In this document: piece after piece, positions 22,123-33,861 of the stretch
How positions within the stretch are numbered: position 1 is the first letter of the stretch
Layout of the letters: the number at the start of each line of letters is the position of its first letter
Source of the DNA: Inonotus obliquus
Lineage: Eukaryota; Basidiomycota; Agaricomycetes; Hymenochaetales; Hymenochaetaceae
Reading direction: 5' to 3'
Length of the DNA: 64,000 bases
Assembly (NCBI GenBank): GCA_032164295.1
Contig: JAJHTX010000005.1
Span: forward strand, 992,001 to 1,056,000
Notes under the pieces: model-generated
What the model was told of the DNA's origin: nothing
The model's database searches: none
The model's input: the letters and a program-made list of their open reading frames with translations, nothing else
Program-made: the position numbers and the translations under genes

Positions 22123-23063
22123 ATGCCGCATCATCACTCCGCGCACTGTCAACAAGAGTCTCACTCTCATGACCATGATCACGACTCAGAATCAGGTCCT
22201 GCAGATAACCTGTATCCTTACATCGACCTGCAAAACGCACTTGCTCTTAATCTTCAGGACAATCAATCCCCCAAACAAGTCATAAAACCTTGGGACAAGA
22301 GACAGGACGAGGATATTGTACGCGTACTGTGCTTTTGCTATATCCCCAACTCGATTCTCATCTACCATCGACTAGTCGGTTGAAAGTGACGCAGATGATC
22401 AAATGTCCAACCTCTTCTCGCTCTCGTCTTTTCCACTTTACCAACGCAGTTATTCACTCTTAGAATATTCCGCATCCCATTCACGGGCTCCGTCAAGCTC
22501 CGCTCAGTTCTCTTAAAGGCCGGTCCAGGAGAACGCACTCCTTCCAAGTTCTCTCTCGTGTGTCATTCTTCTCCGCGTCATTCTCATCCACACCGTTCAT
22601 CCCCGCACTAATAGTTTGCGAATGCCGACAATGTGGACTTTTCCGACATCGCAGAACGACACCCGGACCAAGAATTTCCAGTTCCCCAATCAAGGGATGT
22701 TGGGGAATATGCCGTAAAGTGCGAAATCAGTTTCGCAGCACTCTTGAACACCTGTGTTTACCGACATTCAACAGAGCTTCGAAATTCTCCAATCTGTCCT
22801 CCTTGACCATATTCTTCCCTGAGTCGCAAGGAGCAGACACAACGAAGATTTTCTTCATTGGACTAAGAGGCTCTTGGTCCGAGGTATGCTTATGTGCTCT
22901 AACAGCCGACTACAATGCTCATCACCAGAAATTACGTGTGGTCTTCTTCAAATAGAGAAAGCGAGACCCGATCATCACAGTGTATGAGTCGCAAGCGAAT
23001 CTTGCCGACCATGAGAAGATACAGGGGACTGATGGAGGTGTAAATGCCCGCCTCGGCAGCTAG
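22123..23063 (+). CDS. PITH-domain protein
   Basis: The PITH domain is a proteasome-interacting fold also found at the C-terminus of thioredoxin-like TXNL1. Stand-alone PITH proteins are conserved in fungi. The N-terminus is His/Asp-rich (MPHHHS, then HSHDHDHDSES). The domain follows with DNLYPYIDLQNALALN, VIKPWDKR, SDADDQ, RIPFTGSVKLRSVLLKAGP, NVDFSDIAE, the block LTIFFPES, TKIFFIGLRG and a C-terminal DPIITVYESQANLADH. Introns of about 45-60 nt and one of about 100 nt are placed by frame: about 22323-22374, 22405-22460, one near 22550-22615, 22716-22770 and about 22882-22952. Total length is near 210 residues, normal for the family. An ORF start upstream at 22078 would add a hydrophobic stretch and is not favoured. 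Confidence 0.88.
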
Positions 23064-23244
23064 TCGACACAAATATCACTGTGGTTTCAAAGTAATGATT
23101 CTGACTCGTAGGAACAATGTATACGGTAGCCAACTTGACTGTGTAGTAGGATAGGTATCAAATCCACGTGACATTTTGCCTGACGCATACCGTCAACTCG
23201 AGCTTGTGACACTTGTCAGCTCGACAACTTACCACATTCACATA

Positions 23245-24481
23245 ATGGAACAATCTGCATCGACTCCTAACCATTGCACCAACGAGCAAAGCCCGAGAAA
23301 TGATGATCGAGAAGATCCGCTATCAGACCATTCCACTGAGCCAGTCCAGTCTGCCGATGGCCAACAATCCTCCGGGAGTCAGAGCATTAAGACAGAAGTA
23401 GGTGAGTACAAGTATATTTGCTTCATTACATGGCTAAAGTTTTCAGTGACTTCCACGTCCCCGGCGCTCGAAGCCCAAAAATCACCTTCACCAGACCTAT
23501 CGCAACTCGGCGAGTTCGTCTTTTATAAACCGTCTTCATACAACACCACGTTGAACGTTCCAGGTTGCTCTTATCATCATTCTTTTGCATGTGGCTGTAA
23601 CGCTCATTCGCTCATGTAGAAGACCTGCCTCCAAACTTCCTAGAGCCCACCGCTGAAGACCTAAGATCCGCTCAGGCGTCGCTGGCCTCTCGAGCAAGAG
23701 CGTATAGGGATGCACCTTTATTAACCGAGAAGCTCCGCAAAGAGAGGGAAGATTCGACAAGGGATAAATACCCGACGGTATGTGGCGGATTATACTCTCC
23801 CTTAAGGACCTCCCTGACATGTTATTGAACCCCGAGTAGACAACCATTCGCATAAAGTTCGCTGATAGATCTGCTCTCGAGAAGACGTTCCCATCATCAT
23901 CGTTGATAAAGCCTGTATACGCATTCGTGAGAGCCTGCCTACGGGAGGATGCAAAAGAACATAAGTTTGTATTATGTGCGTTTATGTGCGTTCTTAAGAC
24001 GTGCTCTGGATTCATTCTCACTGTCGTAGTTGAGACGCCTCCTCGGAGGGATTTGAAAGTATCTGACCCGAATGTTCGAGACAAGACCCTCTTCGACCTA
24101 CACCTGGCGCCGCGGAGTATCTTGTACTTCCGTTTCCTCGAAGAGAGCGTGAAGCTTGATAGTGAGCCTCTATTCGCCAACCCTGTCGTACCGCCAACTA
24201 TAACGTTCCTTCACAGATCCCACTGGCCCTCCACCCCTGTATCTCGAAATACTCTCCCAAGCGATCGAATTTCCGCAACCTGCGCCTCAAGAGACCTCGG
24301 CAATTTCAAATTCTCAGCCGGGCTCAAAAATTGCCAACCCACAAAGCGCGAAGCTAGGTAACTCATCCGACAAAGAGAGGAAACTTGCAAGATTTCTGAA
24401 ACTCCCTGGTATGTCTCCTTTTATATCTGCTGTATTCTCAAGATTCTCATCGGTGGCCCCTTGTGTGAAGGTAAAAAGTAG
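23245..24481 (+). CDS. UBX-domain protein of the TUG/ASPL/Ubx4 type
   Basis: Such proteins bind the Cdc48/p97 ATPase as cofactors. The N-terminal part (about 110 residues) is Ser/Pro-rich and disordered-looking. It is followed by GEFVFYKPSSY and a helical DLRSAQASLASRARAYRDAPLLTEKLR segment (given here in parts). The UBX-like fold comes next: TTIRIKFADRSALEKTFP, VYAFVRACLRED, then TPPRRDLKVSDPNVRDKTLF and LAPRSILYFRF. The C-terminus reads RFLKLPGKK after a last intron (about 24412-24470), which matches the KLPG-Lys-Lys tail typical of the TUG group and settles the stop at 24479-24481. Introns are at about 23403-23448, 23563-23619, 23779-23838, 23973-24028 and 24161-24219. I see no N-terminal TUG ubiquitin-like domain. 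Confidence 0.85.
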
Positions 24482-25099
24482 CATAGTATAAAAGTTAAGA
24501 GAAGTGTCCTATTTGATTGTGGAGCATCCGAGCATACTAGAAGACAGGAAGAGATGAATGAACACAATCATTGTCTTTCACAACGGTGGAACGACAGGAG
24601 TCCACAAAGACCCAAGAAAAAATACACACAGAGTGCCGGCTACGACTGCGACGACAGTTCAAACGGCGTCATAGGAACCTGTTCACCAACGAAGTCAGCA
24701 AGTAGAATCGAAATCAGGCAGAAAGAGAAAAAGGTGAATCAGAACGAAAGGTAATCGCCAACGAGACAAGCTCTCGGTAGTCTAACATGCTAAATTATGA
24801 GGTGGCCCGAAGGCCATCATCATTGATAGAAGGGTACTGGGGGAGGGTACGAACCTGTTGTTGATGATCTCTTGCATAAAGAGGGGGAGGAAGGACTGGC
24901 ACGGGATTTGTCATCAACTCCCACAGAATGCGTACGTAATTTATAGACCTGATGTATAGGGGATTATCGCAGCATACTTCGCCTCTCTGCTGATACAACC
25001 CATCATCCTCTGTCTCGCTCTGCACCTCCCTCAACTGATCATTCGACTCTATTTCATCAAGCTTGTCGATAGGATTTACACCTCCATTGCCTGAAGACA
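24482..25099. other. Intergenic, nothing supported on the plus strand
   Basis: Contains the 3' flank of the UBX gene and the upstream region of the next gene. A 130-codon minus-strand frame (24795-25187) has a fairly protein-like composition but no splice partner and no recognised similarity, and it overlaps the next gene's first exon. Confidence 0.4.
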
Positions 25100-25808
25100 A
25101 TGCCCTACTCACCATCTGCAAGCAGGAGGCCTCATCGTTCGTCCTCTCCCCTTGGTAGTGGATATATCCTGTCCACATCGGCCTCATCCTCTCAGGACAC
25201 TGCGGAACCAGTCACGCCTCTTGAAGCTGATGAGGAATTCATCGACCAGCTCTGGGAGCAAGTCCGATCCAGGTCAAAGGGCCCCCCTGATGTTGCGATT
25301 CGGGCAGAGGAAAAGAAGGTACAGGCAAATGCAGCCGTCGATCAAAGGGTAACAAAGACTTCAAGGTCGACGGTACCTCGGCTCTCCAAGCAAGCTTCAC
25401 TGTAAGCACTCCATTCTCTGGACACTGCTAGGAATTAATAGCGGATGTTGTTACAGAATATTCCGAGATTCTTCCAATGGGAAGAACACAAAGGCCATCC
25501 TCAGTCTTTCCGGTGTATCAAGATCCAACGTGCATATCAGTTACCAACACAAGTGCCTTATAATTTCTTACAAGTCGGTAGAGGAGACGGAGAAATGGGA
25601 ACCAGATAAAGTGGTCCAGGAGGTGAAGGAAAGGCGATGTGTACGCTCCATTCCGCTACCCGAAAGTGTTCGTGTGAGTGCCGATAACCACCTTGGTCGC
25701 CTAATCCACGAGCTAACAACGTGTGTTTAATACATCACTTCGTAGCCCGAGCATGTCCGTGCGTGGATGCCGGATCATCGACTGTTTATCTCCTATCCAA
25801 AGTGCTGA
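25100..25808 (+). CDS. Unrecognised small protein
   Basis: I do not recognise this protein. Three exons fit the frame. The first runs 25100-25399 and ends in SKQASL. The second starts after an intron with a GTAAGC donor and a TTACAG acceptor (about 25400-25454). The third starts after a GTGAGT...CGTAG intron (about 25673-25744) and ends AWMPDHRLFISYPKC. The product is about 190 residues. It has a Ser/Arg-rich start, an acidic helix (EADEEFIDQLWEQVRSRSKG), a Lys/Glu-rich middle and a short aromatic C-terminus. No signal peptide or membrane segment is seen. It sits in a run of four plus-strand genes. The second exon could contain one more very short intron, which would change a few residues. 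Confidence 0.5.
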
Positions 25809-26015
25809 TTTTCTATGACCGATTTGTTCAAGATCTAATTAAGTTGTCATCATACCCTGCTGCAAACTCGTGCAACATTGGTTCTTAATCTACGGACGAT
25901 GTATAGTGCATGTTTTCACCGGATTCTTGTATTACATAACAATAATGACGCGGAATTCCCTAATCGAGAAATTCGGCCATGTTTACTTTTGTTCCTTACC
26001 AAGTGACATGCTAGT

Positions 26016-26837
26016 ATGGCGGAAGGGGACATTACAACGACGAAGGAACTTACAATTAAGGAGACCGTATCGCATTTCGTGCGCATCTCAAGTGGAGGTA
26101 AGATCAAGCGGTGGGTCGACTTTTCTTTGCGCTTTCTCCGCGTGAGTATTGTTGCGGTTGAAGTTCCTCCATTCGTCAATCTCATTATCACTTGCAGGAG
26201 AATCCTGGAACCCCCCTGATACTACACACGCTACCAACGAATCCTCCGAATGACAGTTTGTCTACTGTGGCAGACTCTCCGGATGGTCAGACTGAGCCGT
26301 CAGAGCAGTTTGCGGACCCCGAAGCCACAAGCTCTGCGTTACCAGCATCTGCGCGAAACATTCCACGACTAATATCAGTTGTAGAGATCATCAAGAGGGA
26401 GTACTTCATATCATTGCCACCAGGTCCTCAAAGTACCGGGATTTACCAATATAACTACCTTGGATCTGTCGATACAAGCACCACGAGTCTGGATACGAAC
26501 AGCGCACAAGAAGACCAGAGGCGAGAATCCATCATCGCGTCTCTGGAGGGAAAGAATCAGTATGTAATCCGTAGCCAGCCTGGATCCCAGTGATGATTGA
26601 TCTCTTATAGTCTGAAGGTGGAGAAGACACCATACATGAGTATCACGTTGTGCACGAAGGAACTTTCAACAATCGACAGACAGACTACGTAACAGTGTCC
26701 ATCTTTATCATTTCATGCAGACCATCTAACATGTGCCGAACAGGTGTCAGCTTCCTTCAGTCAAGAGATTATCGAGGTCGGCTAAGGCGAGAGACAGGCG
26801 TAAGCGCCTTAGGGTGAACGAGTCAAATGATGCTTGA
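26016..26837 (+). CDS. Alba-family nucleic-acid-binding protein (Rpp20/Rpp25-like)
   Basis: Alba-fold proteins bind RNA or DNA. In eukaryotes they include the Rpp20 and Rpp25 (Pop6/Pop7) subunits of RNase P/MRP. The N-terminal half shows the Alba start, VRISSGGKIKRWVDFSLRFLR. An intron with GTGAGT donor and TTGCAG acceptor (about 26142-26197) follows. The second part has LILHT, a Ser/Thr/Glu-rich insert of about 45 residues, and then NIPRLISVVEIIKREYF and GIYQYNYLG. These correspond to the conserved helix with Lys/Arg and the short tail strand. The last exons give a TPYMSITLCTKEL block and a basic tail (AKARDRRKRLRV). Two more introns fit the frame (about 26562-26610 and 26691-26744). Length is about 220 residues, larger than a minimal Alba protein because of the insert. 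Confidence 0.7.
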
Positions 26838-27069
26838 GAGTTCGCTTGCAGTGTGGGGAGCTTTGGTTTTTCTTGATGGGTTATGGATATTCTCCCGTCG
26901 ATTGTTCATATGTAGTCATCTACTTATGCCATTATTTGCAACGAACGAAAAGAAGAGCAGCAATCCAAACTAGAGTACACGTGACGTATCTATCATCTGG
27001 GACGCGTCGCGTCGCGTTAAGTAAGGCCTGCCAACATCCATTAGATGATTACTTCGAGACACCGCGACA

Positions 27070-27999
27070 ATGAACGCCGTAGAGGCACCAACAACTAATG
27101 GTGAAAATACATCTACCCAGCAGGCGGCGGAGCCCGCGCAGAATGCAGGCACACAAGGTCCGTTCAAGCCTCCCACAACTGGTGGTCAATGTCATTCATC
27201 AAGGAAACGCTAACTGATGAGTCAAGTAGCTACAGCCGATAAGGGAACAAACATCTCCTGGCCAAACATAGGCCATCTTGCAAAGTGGTCGGTCTCATCG
27301 CACAAACCCGGCTTTGGAGCTGAATGTTTGCGTGATAACGACCCAGAGACGTTTTGGCAGTAAGCTCTTGCCATCGATGTTCCCTTTCGGTGGCTCAGCT
27401 AACTCATACGATAGCTCAGACGGACCACTTCCGCACTCCATAATCATCCAATTCTCGCGTAAAACCGCCGTACAGGTCAGTTATAGAGCCCAGTATCTCG
27501 TTCCTATCTGCTTACAACATGCTCATGCTCATATAGAAAGTCAGCCTTTATCTCGTCTTTGGGCAAGACGATTCTTACACACCTTCAACTCTCTGTGTTC
27601 GTGCCGGAACATCTCTCGGTGACTTGCAAGATGTGCGAGTGGTCACTTTCGACAAACCGAATGGCTGGATCACCTTTGATGTTTCTACTGAGCTGAGTGA
27701 GGAAGGTCAAGAATTGTAAGCTCGTTGTCAACGACTATGCTCTCCTGCAGTGCTGACAAGTGGCATGCAGCAAGCCCATCTATTGCTATGTCTTGCAGAT
27801 ATTAATACTCGCAAACCATATGAACGGCAAGGATACCCATATTAGAGGTATTCGTGTCCTTGGACCATTAGAGTCGGTGTTCTTTGGCTTGCGGTAGCGA
27901 AGACAAACTAACCTGTATCATTGCAGAGACCCGTCCCACCAGGAGGATCCGTTTCCATTTGTTTCACTCCAGTTTAAGATGTTCGAATGCATACGCTGA
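27070..27999 (+). CDS. APC10: Anaphase-promoting complex subunit 10 (DOC domain)
   Basis: APC10/Doc1 helps the APC/C ubiquitin ligase recruit D-box substrates during mitosis. After a Thr/Ala-rich N-terminus of about 35 residues come [62 protein letters not shown], the [11 protein letters not shown] block, [20 protein letters not shown] and [13 protein letters not shown]. These are the core blocks of the DOC jelly-roll fold. About six exons are joined by short introns: about 27168-27229, 27360-27413, 27478-27537, 27717-27770 and 27873-27926. Length is about 210 residues, normal for fungi. The C-terminus, ECIR, lacks the classic Ile-Arg end motif only in the sense that the motif is itself the final two residues, which fits binding to the Cdc27 TPR groove. 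Confidence 0.92.
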
Positions 28000-28166
28000 T
28001 TATACTGATATGATATATGGAACATGATGTACTCTACAAAGCTCCTTGGAGAGGGTGCTACAAGCCCTTCCCAAAGCAATGGAAGAATGTCGATGGTCTA
28101 ACATTCTGCAGACATAACATGATGGTTGAGATGCGAATAGCAATGATGAATAAGTTAATATGTGGT

Positions 28167-31100
28167 CTACATTTGTGGCTGATATGTCGCTGGATCGCTA
28201 CATCCTCTCTGAGACGAGGGCGAGAAATGCGCGGGTGCGTGCTGAATATTTTGTGCGGGAGCTAGTTGGATTGAAGGATGTTGATGATATGAGAGTGGAA
28301 CGTTCGCAGCCCCAATTTGTCCGTGTCGTGACACGACTGCTCGATCAGATACGCGCAGGTCTGACGAACCGCCTTGCGCTCCCGAATTCCATGGCAGCGG
28401 AATTCCGTGTGGATGCGGTAATTGTGAAATGCTAGCAGAATCTGCCAAAGTATGAGGTTGCGAATAAAACTGATCTTGAGACCTGGAAGGATTGGGGGAG
28501 AAACCATGTTGATGTGGATAATAATGAGAAAAGCCAGTGAAAGATGTCGATTCCGATAGATGATGGTTTGAAGTGGGACTGCTATTCAAGACCGGAGGCT
28601 CTCTGAGGCCATTAGACAATCCAATGGAGCCATAGCTCCGACTGTGTGAACCGTCTTCGCGAACTTCGCGAGCGATACTTGGTCGTGCATCGTGCAAGTG
28701 TATTGAATCGTGTGTTGAGCTCGCTCTAACACTCTGCGACATGAAGCATTTCCTGCAGAAGAAATCCACACTATCCCAGTCCCGTAATGGCCTTCCCGCT
28801 TTTCTATCAACAGCATCGTGACAGTTGATATGCTGCCACTTGTTGCATCTACCGCAGCTCATCAAAGGAACGTCGCCATCCTAAAATATTATCAGAACAC
28901 CGTCAACTAACAAAGGGATTGCTTACCCTATTAATGCCCTTGGAACCACAAATCTCACAGTCAAGCTCCCAATTCTCACTTTCGCCAGACTTTTTGCTGG
29001 CCTTTTTCTTCACTCGATTGCGGGGCTTGTGTGCCTCACTAACGGAAGGGATTTGCTTGGAATTGGAAGATCCATTTACTTTCGTCTTGGTTGCTTGTCC
29101 GTCAACCTCCTCATCCTCTTCATCACTAAAAGAGAACATCAAACCATGTCAATAGTCATCACTTAACGTCCGCTCGCAAATACTTGCCTGGTCTGCTCCA
29201 ATCGGCGGCTTCTCGCAGCTTCCCGCTCCTCTCGTTCCTTTCGTCGCTGCTCCCTGGCTTGTTCGCGCTTAAGTCTTTCCTCTTCTTCCCTCTTCGCTCG
29301 TGCCTCTATCCGTCTCATCCGCGACATTTTCTCTTCCTCTTCGGCGCGGCGTATAGCCTCCGTTCGAGCAGTTTCCTTCTCCATCTCTCTGATAGCAATG
29401 CGTGAAGAACGCTTCCGATTCAGTAGCGCGTCCTCTTTCAAGCGTAGCTTTTCTGCCTCCTAGAATAATGGTTGATGTCGTGAATAACGATCCCAATCCG
29501 AAGAACAAGAACGTACCCGAAGAACCTCCGTAACGAAAGGCACGACTTCCTGGGTCAAAACTTTATGCAAAGCCTTCTCGAGGTAGTGAGTCGCTTTCTC
29601 AAATCGATGTGACATTTCTTCCCATTCTTGCAAAGAAACACACAGCTGAAATGACATCGTAAGGCTGTGCGATTGGTAGGGCCAACTTTACTCACTGTTT
29701 CCCATTCGACAAAATCTGGTGGTAACTGCATTTCGACAGGTTCTCGCTCGGCAGTGGTCAGCTCGGGTTCGGATGGTGCGAAATCATCCTGTTCCGATGG
29801 AGGATCCTCATGTACGCTCTCGCCTGGATAAGCTGACGCTTCGGAATCAGATAATTCTGTCAGATCGCTTTCGTCATCGCTTTCCAATGCTGAAACCTTG
29901 GCTTTGGCTTGCGGAATATTAGTTGTGCGACTGGGTGCGGCTTTGCGTCTGCTACTCGCTCTCGTAGCTGGGGTATTCACGGGTGCGGTGGACGACTTGG
30001 ACTTGGTATGATCACTATCATGTAACCATTCCTCGGGAATTTGCTGCCATTCGTCATCGTCATCATCATTTACAGCTCCCCGCAAACGGCGACTAGCCCT
30101 TATTCCTAACGTCTGGCGACCTGAGGACCTAGTTGGCGAACTTCTTCCTTGTTTGCGGTCCAATGATTCTAGTTCAGCCTTTGTTGCGGCAAGCTGTTTG
30201 GCTTGCAAGTCCAGTTTCGCGTTTGCCTGAGTCTTCGCAGCCCGAGCCCTTCCGCCAACCCCGGGGGACGAAACTTGAAGTTCATGATTGTTGCTTGGCT
30301 GGGCCTGGCGCGAACCACGTTTAGTCCGCTGGGGCGTTGCCGGGTTCTTCGATGTGTTTGCTTTGGACTTGTCCATCGTTCCTGAGGACTTCTTTTCTTT
30401 TTTCTTGCCGTTGGCTGTCTTCGCAAGTCGGGCAACCTTAGTCTTTCGGTTGTCGGTATTAGATGCGGCTTTGCGCTTAACCGTTTTCTTTGCCGGTTTA
30501 GGCGGTAGTCGTTGAATCCAGAGACGATCCGCTAGTAAAGTGATTCACTGAGAGATGCAAATAGCGATGAAAAGGGGATACATACATCCTATTAACCAGT
30601 AAGCATTTCTCTTGGCATCATATCCAATTGGCTCTATGCGCTACATATTGTCAGGATATATCAACAGATATCAGTAGAGAAATACATACCCAGCTTGCGT
30701 TTTCATCGTCACTGCGCATGGTAGATCTCAGTCTTTGCGGAGACTGGAAGTGCCATTCTACAACCGCATGAATGCTTTCCAACTTCTCCAGCATCGAGAG
30801 AGTTGCCCAGTCCTTGATTGTGTCTTGAGTGTCTTGAGGGACTTCTGTTTCCTCCTCCTTCACCAGTCCATTGTCATGCGAATGGGGGGAAGCGGCCATT
30901 TTCCCATGAGGAGTGCCCACATGTTCCGGATGCTTGACAGAGTCGTCTGGAACATTTTGTCCGTCATGTTCTTCAGGTGGGGGTCCATGTCTGCTTGTCT
31001 CAGCGTCCGCCGTGTCATCCGCCAAAATAGATATTTGTTCCTCGGACTTGATGTCAGTCTCCACTGTAGCAGCACGAGAAACCCGTGAAGGCGCAAGCTC

Positions 31101-31592
31101 AAAGCCGATGGGATTGGCGGCCGGATCCCTCCTCATGTATTGTCGCCTGAGGGCTGTCTGCCAGTTGTCCACTCTGCCGGGGAAAGTAGTGTTTGCATCA
31201 AAAGCAAGTAAACAATCGAGAAGCGTACATACGTGATCTTCCTGTCATGGGACAAAGTCAATAACAGGCGTTGCATGAGACGTGGGATGACGGTCATGGA
31301 TGAATGGACTAGGTCCTCTTCGACGTCCTAAGGGTAGGGCCACATGAGCACTATTCTCAGCATAGCGAGACGAATTAGATAGGCATACTACTAGAGAAAC
31401 ATCCTCCAAAGCAACCAGCTGAGCAAAAGTATAAAGGAACTGGCTGACGGCAGCCCATTTCCATTGGCGCCTGAGCTCACGTAGCTGTGGCGAGGCCGTA
31501 GACGCCGGTTGAAAGACGGGGAAAGAGCGTCTAGGGGGGGCGGGTGAGGAGGAGGCTGAGGCAGCCTGTCTTGACGCGGTGCGAGATGCCAT
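28167..31592 (-). CDS. DDT-WHIM-PHD chromatin remodelling-type protein
   Basis: The start at 31592 gives a Ser/Ala-rich N-terminus. A DDT-like segment follows (LRRQWKWAAVSQFLYTFAQL, then after an intron DVEEDLVHSSMTVIPRLMQR). Next is DNWQTALRRQYMRRDP, and then a WHIM-type motif, IEPIGYDAKRNAYWLI...DRLWIQR, near 30,550. A long basic/acidic disordered region (about 30,500-29,700) precedes a strongly charged Arg/Glu coiled coil (29,440-29,180). A PHD finger follows at about 28,960-28,740, with CEIC, CGRC, HINC and CRKC metal ligands. The tail is Ser/His/Pro-rich. The layout resembles RSF1/CECR2-like ISWI partner proteins that read histone tails. The exact orthologue is not certain. Introns are short and numerous. 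It is convergent with APC10. Confidence 0.78.
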
Positions 31593-31935
31593 TCACGAGC
31601 GCGTTCTTCGACGCGTGCTTTGTGTTCCGGTGATCCACGCTCACTAAATAATTCATTACAATGAACAGTTCTGCTTGGGTAACGTTACTCAATAGCACGT
31701 ATGAACATACCGTAGTAGAAGCAAAAGCTGCAGCTCAATAGAGCTTGTTAACTGAAGAAAAAATAGGAGATAAATGACGAAGAGGGGACGTCGCTGAATT
31801 AGTGGCAAAAGAGGTGTCGAGTCGCGCGTTTGACCCACGCACGACGAGCCTCGCAGAGAGAAGACATAACAACTCGTGATTGTGGGAATAATACATGACT
31901 AAGCATTCCATCTATTTGTTCTTATTCCTTTTCTT
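31593..31935. other. Intergenic
   Basis: Holds the upstream region of the chromatin gene and the 3' flank of the aminotransferase gene. No feature beyond this is supported. Confidence 0.4.
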
Positions 31936-33640
31936 TTACCTTTTGCCAATATCATCACATATTTCAACCAACAGTTCCCCAAGCTTCTCGAAATCCGAGA
32001 CCTATTCGACCGGTTGTGTCACTACGTACTCAGTGTATAAATGCAACAAACTCACATCATTAAAGATTTGTGCGCTGCATCTTGTCCACCATTTCCCGTT
32101 GTGATAGTACGGCTTACCTCCAACATTCCTATCACTAAGATACTTGGTGATTTCTGCTACCGTGTCATTCGAGCCCTTCACGTTGAGCGGAAGCTCAACA
32201 TTGACCTGAGAGCAGTTAGTCAGAAATAAGTGAGTGGTAAGAGAAACTAAACACGCCATATTTGCTGTGAACTCTCCGTTTACATCCATCACACGGGTTC
32301 CTAATATCTCAGCAAGTCTTTGACCCCCAGATAGGGCTAAGCTATGGCAGTAATCGTTAATCTTATGCTCCCCACCAATCCATTGGCGGAACTCCAATGC
32401 TAAAAGCAATCGCGTCAAATAAAACGGGCATAATCTGAACACTGGCGGCGTATAATACCAGCTTTAACACTCAAGAACGGAACAAGGTCGGTTGTTCCCG
32501 TCCCTTTTGGTCGTATCAATATACATGATTATAAATTTGCAAAGAACTGGGCTTACATAGAAACTGTTCAAGGAAATTTGGCAGCTCCGGCCCTCCCGGC
32601 GGGTCCGCGGGCGAAGCATAGTGATGAGAGGTAGGAAGCGTCGTCTTGATTAGATGCTGGTTCCTACAAGAGGCGTCAGAGCGCGCATATATACAAGAGG
32701 AAAAGCACTACCTCTTGGGTACGTATAGCACCGCGCAACCTCGTTTCGCATAGAGCCATTTGTGACAGTTCTGTCCGAAAAAAACAAACAGGAAAATCAG
32801 CCAACAGACCGAAGGAATGATAATTGCCGTCTACTAACCGAGATCCAGAAGTCAGGACCCACTTCTGTCAAGTTGATATCGACCTCCTGTCCTATGGAAT
32901 GCGCAGCATCGACGACACTGATAACGTCTTCTTCCTTGCATACTCCGACGAGTTCCTTCCAAGGCATCAAAGCACCTGGAATAGAGGCTATCGAGTCAAT
33001 TACCGCCACAATCTTACTACCAGGCTGTCGTTGTAAGCTCTTTAGATGCCGACGGAATTCGTCTATGATGGTTGAAGGTGTAGTCGGGAACGTCAAGGAA
33101 AATCCAGACTGCTTTGGGTGAGGATTGATGTCTGTGATGTATTGAATCGTCCGAGAAACTGAACCATAGGTCACGTCATCTTTAAGATCAAAGGCATGCT
33201 CAATACAGCGCATGCACGATAGGAGTGGGATATAACCAACTTTTGACTATAATGTCGTCCGCGCTCCAGTCAAAGTTGCGCAGTACAGTATTGACCCCAT
33301 GTGTAGCGTTTGGAACGATAACGCATTCATCGGAGTTGGCCCCAACCAGTTTAGCTACTTGTGCACGGACGTCGTCCAGTAAAGGAATGTACGTGTAACG
33401 CATGAATCTATCAGGGTTGCCCTCGATTTCGCGGGACATCTTCTCGCAAGCCTCAAGAACTGGCGAGGGGAGCGAGCCATAAGAGCCTGCAATAAAGATC
33501 AGTATCAGCGCACTTCGTCACAGTTATAAATGCCTACCGTTATTGAGATTTATATACGACGGTTCAAAAGTAAACTGCTTGAGCATGGGATGCCCAAAGG
33601 CAGGAGGGTCGGCAAGTTTCTTCGGGTCGTTGGCTTCCAT
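31936..33640 (-). CDS. PLP-dependent aminotransferase class V (isopenicillin-N epimerase-like)
   Basis: A fold-type I PLP enzyme. The start at 33640 gives LKQFTFEPSYINLNNGSYGS, the usual opening of this group. NATHGVNTVLRNF, SVVDAAHSIGQ (the Asp that contacts the PLP ring) and NCHKWLYAKRGCAVLYVP (the PLP lysine) follow. Then come WTGTTDLVPFLSVKAALEF and a C-terminal KPYYHNGKWWTRCSAQIFND. The last intron (GTGAGT to GAATAG) brings in a short exon ending DDIGKR before the TAA at 31936-31938. Length is about 430-450 residues. The family includes isopenicillin-N epimerase, cysteine desulfurases and hercynylcysteine sulfoxide lyase (Egt2), so substrate and pathway are not settled by the sequence. 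The gene is divergent from the TRAP-alpha-like gene, 221 bp apart. Confidence 0.85.
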
Positions 33641-33861
33641 GTTGTGTTCGGAACTGCTAGACGCATTACCCATGGAGATGAGCTCAAGGGAAGAATGACT
33701 CGACTACTACTGAACATGTTCTCAGGAGGACAAGTTAACTTTGATAGTCGGGCCGGTTAATTCAATGATCGACATTGCTATCTTCGGAAGGTAGAGATTT
33801 TCGTGAACAAAGACGTGGCACTGGCAACTCAAGCGCGTCCAACCAACTCTTGCTCACCGTC

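Noticed and set aside
24795..25187. 130-codon minus-strand frame as a gene
   Set aside because: No splice partner or recognised similarity, and it conflicts with a plus-strand gene model; kept only as an observation.
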